Origin: Citroniella saccharovorans
Lineage (GTDB): Bacteria > Bacillota > Clostridia > Tissierellales > Peptoniphilaceae
Reading direction: 5' to 3'
Assembly (NCBI RefSeq): GCF_035481615.1
Contig: NZ_JAYKOT010000001.1
Span: 248,001 to 312,000 of the forward strand
DNA length: 64,000 nucleotides
Shown: in pieces, positions 28,291 through 36,132 of the stretch
Numbering within the stretch: the stretch's first letter is position 1
Layout of the letters: each line of letters opens with the position of its first letter
Notes under the pieces: generated by a model
What the model saw: the letters and a program-made list of their open reading frames with translations, nothing else
Database searches by the model: none
Told to the model about the DNA's origin: nothing
Made by a program: the position numbers and the translations under genes

Positions 28291-28824
28291 TTATTTTTTA
28301 TCTATTGCCATTTTTAAAGCAATTTCTTCTTCTATAGATAACTCATCAACCGCTTTTAAATTTTTAACTTCTTTTGCATACATCTGCGAATTCTCTCTAC
28401 CAAAAATAGATGTAACTATAAGTCCATTTCCAGATCCATCTAAAAGGGCTAAAGAAAAACTCATTTCTCCCTTTAAATACTCAAATGCATTATACCTATG
28501 AAATCCTATCTTTGAAACAGCTAGATTGTTTTGGTTTTGGATTTCCTCTATACTTCTTTTTATAAAATCTTTTTGCAACTTAAAATCATTTTCAAGTTCA
28601 CTTAACTTTATTTCAGAATTTTCTATTTCCTTAGAGTGCATACTAACAAGTTCTTCCATGTTAATCTCTCCCCTACCCCTAAGGAGCTTGTCATATCTTT
28701 TTCTTAGCCTATTGATTCTTCTATTTAAAATACCTATAACCATAAATAGAAAAATGACACCCACAATGCTTATTATCGATAATATGACTGAAGCGGTTTT
28801 AAAAAAATTTATTAATCCTTGCAT
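28291..28824 (-). CDS. DUF4446-family membrane protein
   Basis: A 177-residue protein: one N-terminal helix (about 13-33), a basic stretch with YDKLLRGRGEINMEEL, a coiled coil (about 60-105) and a compact C-terminal domain with VSKIGFHRYNAFEY and LLDGSGNGLIVTSIFGRE, the hallmark of DUF4446. Function is unknown. Its start overlaps the 3' end of the cysteine desulfurase gene by 13 bases. In many Firmicutes this family is found close to parAB near the origin, as it is here. Confidence 0.75.
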   Translation of the reverse strand: MQGLINFFKTASVILSIISIVGVIFLFMVIGILNRRINRLRKRYDKLLRGRGEINMEELVSMHSKEIENSEIKLSELENDFKLQKDFIKRSIEEIQNQNNLAVSKIGFHRYNAFEYLKGEMSFSLALLDGSGNGLIVTSIFGRENSQMYAKEVKNLKAVDELSIEEEIALKMAIDKK

Positions 28825-29969
28825 TCACTTTCACCTATTGCTTTAATTGCAGAAATAGCCTTATCAACTTCCTCTTCTGTATTGCTGTAGCCAAAACTAA
28901 ATCTCACAAGCCCAATATCGCTTGTATTTATAGTTTCATGACAAAGAGGTGCGCAGTGAATACCTGGACGAGTTGCAATATCAAATTCTTCGGATAACCT
29001 ATAGCTAACAAGAGATGAATCTACTCCATTAATATTCATAGCTAAAACATTCGAATAGTGTTCGTCAATTGGGCCATAGACTGTAACAAAATCCAAATCC
29101 TTAATCCCCTCTATAAATCTTTTCCTTAGTGAAAGCTCATGCTTTTTAATATTTTCTCTTCCAACTTTTTTAATATATCTTACTCCTTCCATAAGCCCAA
29201 CTATACCAGGCCCATTTAAAGTGCCAGCTTCAAACTTATCAGGATATACATTAGGCTGGGTTAATTGTTTAGAAAAAGATCCTGTTCCACCCTCTCTATA
29301 ACAGTCAAGCTCTATGTCTGTATTTATATAGCATGCTCCAGTTCCCATTGGCCCAAGTAGCGACTTATGTCCTGGAAAGCAAAGTAAATCTATATTCATA
29401 CTTTTTACATCTACATCAAAAAGACCAATTGACTGAGAGGCGTCAACTATAAATAATATATTGGGATTTAAATCTTTAATTCTTTGGCCTAATTCTTCTA
29501 TATCAACTACGCTTCCAGTTAAGTTGGAAATATGGGTAACAACTACAGCCCTTGTATCTTTAGTTACCTTTTCCATAATCTTATTAGCACTCAAATAAGA
29601 ATTTTTGTCACCGTAAACAATATCTAACTTTATATTTTTATCATTTTTTAAATGTGTAAGCGGTCTTAAAACAGAATTATGCTCAAGAGATGTAGTAACA
29701 ACGTGGCTTTCTTCGTGAACCGAACCCCTTATTGCAATATTTAGCGCTTCAGTAGCATTAGAAGTAAAAATTAGCTTAAGCGGGTCATCTCCACCTATAA
29801 AATCTGTTATTTCTTCTCTAGCTTCAAATATTTTTCTATCCATCATAAGAGACATTTTATGCCCAGACCTACCTGGGTTTGCCGCATAAGAAGTCATACA
29901 CTCACTAACTGCATCTATAACCTCTTTTGGTTTGGGAAAAGATGTTGCAGCATTGTCAAAATAAATCAT
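28812..29969 (-). CDS. Cysteine desulfurase/class V aminotransferase
   Basis: PLP enzyme expected to release sulfur from cysteine for cofactor or Fe-S synthesis. The 385 residues begin MIYFDNAATSFPKP and contain FTSNATEALN, FIVDASQSIG and the PLP lysine in CFPGHKSLLGPMG, with the CAPLCH cysteine loop near residue 345. This resembles the stand-alone Csd/SufS-like group near the Firmicute origin rather than IscS with an adjacent IscU. GGAGGG precedes the ATG. Confidence 0.85.
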   Translation of the reverse strand: MIYFDNAATSFPKPKEVIDAVSECMTSYAANPGRSGHKMSLMMDRKIFEAREEITDFIGGDDPLKLIFTSNATEALNIAIRGSVHEESHVVTTSLEHNSVLRPLTHLKNDKNIKLDIVYGDKNSYLSANKIMEKVTKDTRAVVVTHISNLTGSVVDIEELGQRIKDLNPNILFIVDASQSIGLFDVDVKSMNIDLLCFPGHKSLLGPMGTGACYINTDIELDCYREGGTGSFSKQLTQPNVYPDKFEAGTLNGPGIVGLMEGVRYIKKVGRENIKKHELSLRKRFIEGIKDLDFVTVYGPIDEHYSNVLAMNINGVDSSLVSYRLSEEFDIATRPGIHCAPLCHETINTSDIGLVRFSFGYSNTEEEVDKAISAIKAIGESECKD

Positions 29970-29977
29970 AAACCCTC

Positions 29978-30623
29978 CTATTTTAATCTATTGTAGGTTT
30001 CTTCTAGATATTTATCCCTTAATCTATGAGCATTTTCAATTAAGTCATGAGTTTCTTTTTCTACCTTAGATCTAAAATCCTCATCCTTTAGTGACTTTAG
30101 ATTTATAGTAACATTAAATAAAGCTGCCTCAATAGCTGAACTTACAAAAAGAATTGAGCATCCTACATCAGTAATTGCTGAAACTGTACCATATTTTACG
30201 AAAAAGATCTAGGTTATTTAAGATGTTATTTAAAGTTCTAGCAGTTCCAAGAGGAACTTCTAAAGCATATTTATAACCATCTTGAATCTTTTCACTTCTA
30301 ATTTTCTTTTCTTCTTCAGTTTCTTTAGGAAGTTTTAAAGCATCTAACACGCCCCCAAAACTACTTGCATCTTCATCTACATATTTTTTTAAAAGTTCAA
30401 TATCCTTATCAAATGAAGCTTTTAAGTCTTCTAGCTTTGTTTTAATAGACTCGTCTATTTCTTTGTATGATTTTTTGTCATAAGATAGATTTAAAACCAT
30501 GATAGAAAGAGCTGTTCCAACTGCTCCAACATAAGCTGCTACAGATCCTCCTCCTGGGTATGGTTCCTTTGTTTTAGCATTTTCCAAATAATTTTCTAGA
30601 CTTAAATTAATTAATTTATCCAC
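29978..30623 (-). CDS. Methenyl-THF cyclohydrolase/formiminotransferase-cyclodeaminase-like (frameshifted)
   Basis: FTCD_C-family folate enzyme. The first 140 residues include EPYPGGGSVAAYVGAVG, the family's glycine-rich N-terminal motif. The frame then breaks near 30194-30197; removing one T/A restores RKYGTVSAITDVGCSILFV, matching the conserved AISDVG block, and continues to TAG at 29978-29980 for 214 residues, the usual size. It starts at GTG with AAAGGAG upstream, 13 bases after parB, and its end overlaps the ribosome site of the cysteine desulfurase. Confidence 0.8.
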
Positions 30624-30636
30624 TTTATAATCTCCT

Positions 30637-31457
30637 TTACTCTATATTTAATAATTCTAATAATCTTTGTAGGTCGTCATTGTCAAAATATTTTATTTCG
30701 ATCTTTCCACCTTTTTTTCTTTTTACAATACTTACCTTAGTTCCAAGAACTTCTTCCATTCTCTTTTCTAAATCTTCACTAAAAATATCTTTTTCTTTTT
30801 CTTTACTTGCTTTCTCAATCTTTCTAATATTTGTCTTTTTGTTTATGAGATCATTAAGATATTTATTTCTCTTTTTTAAATCATCTATTGCAAGTAAACT
30901 TCTAGCTTGAGTAGGCGTTATAGACCTATCTTCTAAAGATTTTAAGCTTTCATCATCTAAATTAAGAAGTCTAATTGTATTTGTTATATAAGACCTTGAT
31001 TTTCCAATCTTTTTAGAAAGCTCCTCCTGGGTTATCTTATACCTTTCAAGTAGGCTCTTATAACTACTCGCTTCTTCAACAGCATTTAAATCTTCCCTTT
31101 GAATATTTTCAATTATAGAAAGAACATTTGCCTTGTCATCGTCTATGTCGACAACAATAGCGGGAACTTTTTCAAGTTGAACAAGCTTTGCCGCCCTAAA
31201 TCTTCTCTCCCCAGCTACAATTTCATAATATCCATCTTTCTTCCTTAATATAAGCGGCTGAATTATTCCATGACTTTTTATTGACTCAGCCAACTCTTTA
31301 ATTTTTTCTTCATCAAATTCTTTTCTAGGCTGATCTTTATTGGCTCTTATAGTATCTAAATCAATTTTTTCAATGGAGTCTTTTTTCTCCCTTTCAATAT
31401 CTTCACTACTTATTAAAGCTCCTAAGCCCTTGCCTAGTCCCGTTCTTTTTTTGCCAC
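30637..31457 (-). CDS. parB: Chromosome partitioning protein ParB/Spo0J (frameshifted near the start)
   Basis: CTP-dependent DNA clamp that loads at parS and drives origin segregation with ParA. The body has IVAGERRFRAAKL (ParB/Srx CTPase box), NIQREDLNAVEEA and the HTH region TQEELSKKIGKSRSYITNTIR. The N-terminal KKRTGLGKGLGALI is in the same frame but lacks a start codon; a GTG at 31457 with AGAGGTG upstream joins it if one A is added to the run of seven at 31446-31452, giving 273 residues, a typical length. Two perfect parS sites lie about 2 kb away, beyond parA and the CinA-like gene. Confidence 0.9.
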
Positions 31458-31461
31458 TGAA

Positions 31462-32226
31462 TCACCTCTTATTGTTTCTTACTATCTCTTTAGCAATCTT
31501 CATATAGGCCTTTGCTCCCTTAGAATTTTCATCGTAGTCAATTACAGAAAGACCATAGGACGGAGCTTCAGCTACCCTTATATTTCTTGGAATTGAAGTT
31601 TTAAAAACTTTTGACTTAAAATACTTTTTAACTTCCTCAAGAACTTCTAGAGCTAAATTGTTCCTTCCATCAAACATAGAAATTAAAACCCCTTCTATCT
31701 CTAAATCTTTATTTAGAGTATCTTTTACTAGATTGTAGGTTTTTACAAGCTCACTTACTCCTTCCAAAGCATAATACTCAGCCTGAATCGGTATGATAAT
31801 GGAATCTGATGCTACTAAAGCGTTGATACTAAGCTGACCCAAAGAAGGCGGTGGGTCAATTAGTATATAATCAAAATCATTTTCAAATTTTTCTAGAGCA
31901 TTTTTTAGCCTAAGCTCCCTATCCTCTAAATTAACAAGCTCCACTTCAGTTCCTGCAAGCTCTGAATTAGCTGGGATAAGGGATACATTTTTAGAAGATG
32001 TTTCTTTTAAATACCCATCTTCAAAATTACTATTAAGTAATAAGGAATAAATAGTTTTATGAGAATTCTTATCTACTCCTAGACCGCTTGTAGCATTGCC
32101 TTGAGGATCTATGTCCACAACAAGCACTTTTTTACCGAGCTTTCCCAGAGCCGAAGCAATATTAACCACAGAAGTTGTTTTCCCAACTCCTCCTTTTTGA
32201 TTGAATATAGAGATTATTCTAGCCAT
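31462..32226 (-). CDS. parA: Chromosome partitioning ATPase ParA/Soj
   Basis: Walker-type ATPase working with ParB in chromosome segregation and DnaA regulation. The 254 residues begin with the deviant Walker A motif FNQKGGVGKTTSVVN, then VLVVDIDPQGNATSGLG and YILIDPPPSLGQLS. Length is normal. AAAGGAGGG precedes the ATG. It directly precedes parB in the usual soj-spo0J order. Confidence 0.95.
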   Translation of the reverse strand: MARIISIFNQKGGVGKTTSVVNIASALGKLGKKVLVVDIDPQGNATSGLGVDKNSHKTIYSLLLNSNFEDGYLKETSSKNVSLIPANSELAGTEVELVNLEDRELRLKNALEKFENDFDYILIDPPPSLGQLSINALVASDSIIIPIQAEYYALEGVSELVKTYNLVKDTLNKDLEIEGVLISMFDGRNNLALEVLEEVKKYFKSKVFKTSIPRNIRVAEAPSYGLSVIDYDENSKGAKAYMKIAKEIVRNNKR

Positions 32227-32280
32227 AAACCCTCCTTTTTAATAAATTATACCATATTGCTAGCTATATAAGAAATATTT

Positions 32281-33291
32281 TTATAAAGATTTTAATAAAA
32301 TATAGGCATTTAATAAGGCGTCCTTACTTGCATTTTCCCTTACCTCATTTCTTTTTCCTCTATATCTTTTTCTTACTAGCCTAAATCTTCCATTATAATA
32401 TGCACCAAAATATACTATACCGCATATATCTCTTTCTCCGTCTGCATAGCCGCTTGTAGCTATAGCCAAAGTGTTCTTTCTTTCTAGTCCTTTTAGCATC
32501 TCAATAAGTGTTTGTTTGCTTACGGCTGTATATTTATCTAAAGTATTTTTCCTTACTCCAAGTGTTTTAATCTTTGCCTCATTAGAATATACTATAAAGG
32601 ATTCCTTTATATAATTGGATGCACCCTTGTTATTTATAAACTTAGCTGCAACAAGCCCTCCTGTTATAGATTCGCCAGTTATTAGATTAATATTTCTTTT
32701 TTTTATTTCTGAAAATAGACTTTCTTCAGCAGATTTATAATTTTTTCCTATATAATACTCTTTGTATTCACTCGCAAATAAGTCATCTATAAAGCTCAGA
32801 TCTGTTTTTAAGTAGCTGTCATTTTTAAATTTTATAGTTAGAATTAGTTCGTCGTTTAATTTAAAGCCCTTGATTTTTACTAAAATATTATATTTTTTAA
32901 AGTCTAATATTAGTTTTTCTCTTAGGTCTCTTTTAGATATGCCAAAAAACTTATAAGATATTAAATAGCTATTCTTTTCAAGCTTTGAAAATTCTTCATT
33001 TAAATTGATTAGGTTTTCATCAAGAAAGATTGTATTTTTGTCTGTATAATTTTCAAAATGACTTGAGTTAACCTTTGCTTTTGCTATATACTTGTTTTTT
33101 GCAGATATAATTATCTTGTTTTCATCTTTATTATTTATTATTTTTTCTATATTTTTTGCATTATATTTGAATGTTGCAATTTTTTTAATCTCAAGTCTTC
33201 TATCAATAGATAATTTTCTTAGTTTTTTAAAAAGCAAAAAAATATTTTTATTTTCCGCCCAATCTCTATCAATATAAATACTAATTTTCAT
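32281..33291 (-). CDS. CinA-like protein with diverged N-terminal domain
   Basis: The C-terminal half (about 180-336) matches the CinA/PncC amidohydrolase domain: ITGESITGGLVAAKFINNKG, ESFIVYSNEAKIKTLGV and TSGYADGERD. That domain deamidates nicotinamide mononucleotide in NAD recycling. The N-terminal half (about 1-170) is Lys/Asn/Ile-rich and does not show the MoaB-like motifs expected of full-length CinA, although the total length (336) is closer to CinA than to a lone PncC. The N-terminal domain may have degenerated. It sits between parA and the parS sites. Confidence 0.7.
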   Translation of the reverse strand: MKISIYIDRDWAENKNIFLLFKKLRKLSIDRRLEIKKIATFKYNAKNIEKIINNKDENKIIISAKNKYIAKAKVNSSHFENYTDKNTIFLDENLINLNEEFSKLEKNSYLISYKFFGISKRDLREKLILDFKKYNILVKIKGFKLNDELILTIKFKNDSYLKTDLSFIDDLFASEYKEYYIGKNYKSAEESLFSEIKKRNINLITGESITGGLVAAKFINNKGASNYIKESFIVYSNEAKIKTLGVRKNTLDKYTAVSKQTLIEMLKGLERKNTLAIATSGYADGERDICGIVYFGAYYNGRFRLVRKRYRGKRNEVRENASKDALLNAYILLKSL

Positions 33292-33343
33292 TTTTTCACC
33301 TTCATTTATATTGTACCATATATTTATAGTTTAATCTGTATTT

Positions 33344-33359
33344 TGTTTCACGTGAAACA
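33344..33359. promoter_or_regulatory. parS site 1
   Basis: TGTTTCACGTGAAACA, a perfect 16-bp match to the consensus Firmicute parS, the ParB loading site. Confidence 0.93.
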
Positions 33360-33385
33360 TTTTAGTTTTTTTTTTGTTTAATATA

Positions 33386-33401
33386 TGTTTCACGTGAAAC
33401 A
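33386..33401. promoter_or_regulatory. parS site 2
   Basis: A second perfect TGTTTCACGTGAAACA, 42 bases (four helical turns) from the first, centre to centre, so both face the same side of the helix. Confidence 0.93.
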
Positions 33402-33559
33402 TAACTAATGAATAGCTAATTATTAATAATTTTTGTAATCATAACCACCGGCTAAGCCGGTGGTTTGTTTTGCCCCTATAAGGGGCTGTTACCGGCAGCA
33501 TTTCATGCTTCGAACTTTCTTTCTCGTGCACCAATTTTCACAGCTGGTGCTAAAGCACC

Positions 33560-34033
33560 TTACTTTTTGCTTTTGTTTACTTGCTCTCCCGTAAACGGGT
33601 CTACAAATTCTTTAATGCTTATTTGGTCTGCCATGTAATCTTCTTTTAATTGATTTTTTATATATTCTTGTATTTTTTTCGCATTTTTTCCTGCTGTATC
33701 TACATAATATCCTCTGCACCAAAAATGTCTATTTCCGTATTTGTATTTTAAGTTTGCATGTCTGTCAAATATTATCAAACTACTTTTTCCTTTTAAATAG
33801 CCCATTGTTTGAGATATGCTGTATTTCGGTGGAATTTCTAACAACATATGAATATGGTCTGGACAACATTCTGCTTCTATTATGCTTATTCCTTTTCTAT
33901 CACATAAGTCCCTTAATATTTTTCCTATATCTTGTTTTAACCTTCCATATATTACTTGTCTTCTATATTTTGGAGCAAATACTATATGATACTTACAATT
34001 CCATGATGTATGTGATAAACTATTATTATCCAT
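33560..34033 (-). CDS. tnpA: IS200 TnpA transposase
   Basis: Y1 HUH single-strand transposase, 157 residues, the normal size for IS200. It starts SLSHTSWNCKYHIVFAPKYRR, carries the HUH motif PDHIHMLLEIPP near residue 62 and the catalytic tyrosine region RGYYVDTAGKNAKKIQEYI near residue 120. The gene looks intact. Its ribosome site (GGGAGGT, read from 34047-34041) can pair with an ACCTCCC about 50 bases upstream in the same transcript, which should limit translation. Confidence 0.95.
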   Translation of the reverse strand: MDNNSLSHTSWNCKYHIVFAPKYRRQVIYGRLKQDIGKILRDLCDRKGISIIEAECCPDHIHMLLEIPPKYSISQTMGYLKGKSSLIIFDRHANLKYKYGNRHFWCRGYYVDTAGKNAKKIQEYIKNQLKEDYMADQISIKEFVDPFTGEQVNKSKK

Positions 34034-34040
34034 TTAGGAT

Positions 34041-34097
34041 ACCTCCCTTTTCTGTCTATGCTACTGCCAGTAACATAAATAGTTTATCATGGGAGGT
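34041..34097 (-). promoter_or_regulatory. Ribosome-site-sequestering stem of tnpA
   Basis: In the minus-strand transcript ACCTCCC (complement of 34091-34097) is followed 43 bases later by the Shine-Dalgarno GGGAGGT (34047-34041). Pairing would occlude the ribosome site. RBS masking in the tnpA leader is known for IS200; the pairing here is seen in the sequence. Confidence 0.55.
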
Positions 34098-34172
34098 TTT
34101 TTGCTTGAAGCTAAAGCTTATTTTTCTACCACCAGCATAGCTGGTGGTTTATTCATGCTAAAGCGCACAATT

Positions 34173-34201
34173 AAAAAAGCAAGCTAAACTTAGCTTGCTT
34201 T
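34173..34201 (-). terminator. Terminator of the 34.2 kb lipoprotein gene
   Basis: 11-bp inverted repeat AAAGCAAGCTA / TAGCTTGCTTT with a 4-base loop; on the minus strand it ends in TTTTTT. Confidence 0.85.
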
Positions 34202-34219
34202 AATATTAATTAAAATGCT

Positions 34220-35011
34220 TTATTCTTTTGCTGCCTTTATTATATCTTTTAAACTTACTTTTCCGTCTACTTCTCCTTTGAAGTATATATCTTCTGATTC
34301 ATAGGCTGCTTTACTTTCTTCTTTTATCATATTTGCTACTTGTTTTGACTCTTCGTAGTTTTCATCTAGGCTTAGTATTGAGTATGAGTCCATTTGTATA
34401 GTAAAATTTAATTTTTCATTTTCTGGATCTCCTAAATAAAATATATATACTCCACCCTTTTTTAATTCCTTATATGCATCTGGATACATTTCAATATATT
34501 TATTATCAAGTTCTTCATCACTTAATTTATCTAGGCCCATTTTTTCGTTGGAGGTTTCAAAGTTAAAGTCTCTATAGTTTCTTGCTGTTGTTACTCCACC
34601 TACTTGTTCTATAGTTGAAAAATCTCTATTTTTATCTCCTTTTAATACATCTAATACTTCTACATTAATTGGAGTAAAAATTAATCCTCCTCTTGATAGT
34701 TTTCTGCCTTCTCCCTTTCCTTCTACTTTAGCTATTATTATTGCTTCAGCTTCCTTGCTTTGGCTTATATAATCTCCTTCTGCTGAATAGGAAGCACTCG
34801 TACCTCCACTATAAAGAATGTCTTTTTTATCTATATTATCTTTAAGTAAAACGAAATCTTCTTTGTCTTCGCTACTATTAACTTCTTTTTCATTTTCTAT
34901 TTCAGCTGTTTCTGTTTTCTTAGGTGCTAGTTCAGCCTTTTCTTTGTTTTCAGTCTTCGCGCATGAAGTAAATATTAAAAGTAGTGCTAAGACTAATATT
35001 TTCTTTTTCAT
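34220..35011 (-). CDS. Lipoprotein of unknown function
   Basis: A 263-residue protein with a lipoprotein signal peptide (MKKKILVLALLLIFTSC, lipidated Cys17), a Lys/Glu-rich linker to about residue 50 and a globular domain with FTPINVEVLDVLKGDKN and GGVYIFYLGDPENEKLN. The pattern (a flux of a beta domain around EVLKGD) resembles small extracytoplasmic domains linked to secreted metalloproteases, but no family is assigned. The fragment of a metzincin-type protease lies 10 bases upstream in the same orientation, suggesting a former two-gene unit. Confidence 0.6.
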   Translation of the reverse strand: MKKKILVLALLLIFTSCAKTENKEKAELAPKKTETAEIENEKEVNSSEDKEDFVLLKDNIDKKDILYSGGTSASYSAEGDYISQSKEAEAIIIAKVEGKGEGRKLSRGGLIFTPINVEVLDVLKGDKNRDFSTIEQVGGVTTARNYRDFNFETSNEKMGLDKLSDEELDNKYIEMYPDAYKELKKGGVYIFYLGDPENEKLNFTIQMDSYSILSLDENYEESKQVANMIKEESKAAYESEDIYFKGEVDGKVSLKDIIKAAKE

Positions 35012-35021
35012 AATATACCTC

Positions 35022-35273
35022 CTAGTATTTATTAACTACTGCATCATTCGCATCTTTTGTTACTTTTCTTGCATATCCACCATCATTAAAATGCATTATT
35101 GAATTTTTATTATATATATCTCTTAAACCAAGTACATGACCCATCTCATGAATAATTGTTGCAACATTATCTTCACTTGATCTTGTTCCCATTTTTGCTT
35201 CATTTAAATATATTTCACAATATCTCCAATTTGCACCATTTGCCTTGTCATTTATTGTTACAGGTACTCCTCC
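35022..35273 (-). pseudogene. Remnant of a matrixin-like zinc metalloprotease
   Basis: An 83-codon open frame without a start codon: a stop precedes it at 35274-35276 and no ATG, GTG or TTG begins the conserved part. It contains ATIIHEMGHVLGLRDIY, the HExxHxxGxxD/H-type zinc motif of metzincins, then SIMHF, which fits the Met-turn. Only the C-terminal part of a catalytic domain remains; the N-terminal half and export signal are missing. It is followed by the lipoprotein gene. A GGAGG-like sequence overlaps its upstream end, perhaps fortuitously. Confidence 0.65.
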
Positions 35274-35373
35274 TTATTTTAAATTTTACACTATTTTATC
35301 TTATTTGTCAAGCTTTATAGTGTTCTTTATTATGCTAATATGTATTAATATTAGCTTCCTTTTTAATTTTATT

Positions 35374-35414
35374 AAAAAAGTAGTAGATATATAAAGATAA
35401 TATCTACTACTTTT
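35374..35414 (-). terminator. Terminator of the rpmH-rsmG gene block
   Basis: 15-bp inverted repeat AAAAGTAGTAGATAT / ATATCTACTACTTTT, followed on the minus strand by TTTTTT. It lies 10 bases past the rsmG stop. Confidence 0.85.
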
Positions 35415-35423
35415 GCTTTATTA

Positions 35424-36132
35424 TTATAGTGGTTTTGATCTAGGCTTTCCTCCAGCTCTAGGATATTTTAGTGGTGTTATGGAGGTTTTGTTTACAATTA
35501 TTAGGCTTCTATCATGATCATTTTCAGTTAAGGAATAGTTAATTATTCTATCAATACCCCCTCCCAAAATTTTTATTGCATTTTTGGAAAGACTTAGTTC
35601 TTCCTCGGCTGCCCCTCCCTTCATACTTATAAATGATCCGCCTTTTTTAACAAATGGAAGTGAGTATTCACTTAAAGTTCTAAGCTCTGCTACTGCTCTA
35701 GATACAGCTATATCATATTTTTCCCTATAGTTTTTATCTCTAGCTAACTCTTCGGCTCTCGCGTGGATGAGTTCTAGCTTTTTTAAACCTAAGTCATCTT
35801 TAACTAATTGTAAGAAATTAATCCTCTTTTTAAGGCTATCCATTAAGGTAAATTCTTTTTCATCAAGTAAAATTTTTAATATAATACCTGGAAATCCCGC
35901 TCCTGTTCCTATATCTATTATTTTTCTAGCATTAAAAAATTCTTCAGCTTGAAGGGCAAGAATAGAGTCTAATGTATGTTTTAGATAGAACTCTTCATCT
36001 TCTGTTATAGCTGTAAGGTTGATTTTTTTATTCCAGTCTAAAACAAGCTCTTTAAATCTTTCTATTTTTTCTTTTTTTTTCTAAAGTTAAGATTCCCTTA
36101 GCTTCAAGTTCTTCAACAAATTTATTTCCCAA
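35424..36132 (-). CDS. rsmG: 16S rRNA m7G527 methyltransferase (frameshifted)
   Basis: AdoMet-dependent methylation of G527 in 16S rRNA (GidB). The SAM motif IIDIGTGAGFPGI, INLTAITEDEEFYLKH and AVSRAVAELRTLSEY are visible. The frame breaks at nine T/A (36072-36080); with eight, LEKKEKIERFKELVLDWN is continuous, giving 235 residues, the normal size. The start is TTG 36132 with AAAGGAG (36138-36144) five bases upstream, overlapping the end of mnmG by 11 bases. Confidence 0.9.

Larger units (their letters stand above)
33443..34148 (-). mobile_element. IS200-type insertion sequence
   Basis: An intact HUH transposase gene is flanked by subterminal hairpins: AACCACCGGC-TAA-GCCGGTGGTT (33443-33465) on the right-end side of the element and ACCACCAGC-ATA-GCTGGTGGT (34128-34148) on the left-end side. 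The two hairpins share the ACCACC arm, as in IS200/IS605 ends recognised by TnpA. A further hairpin GCCCC-TATAA-GGGGC (33472-33486) lies inside. No terminal inverted repeats or target duplication are expected in this family; exact cleavage sites were not determined. No TnpB is present. Confidence 0.85.
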
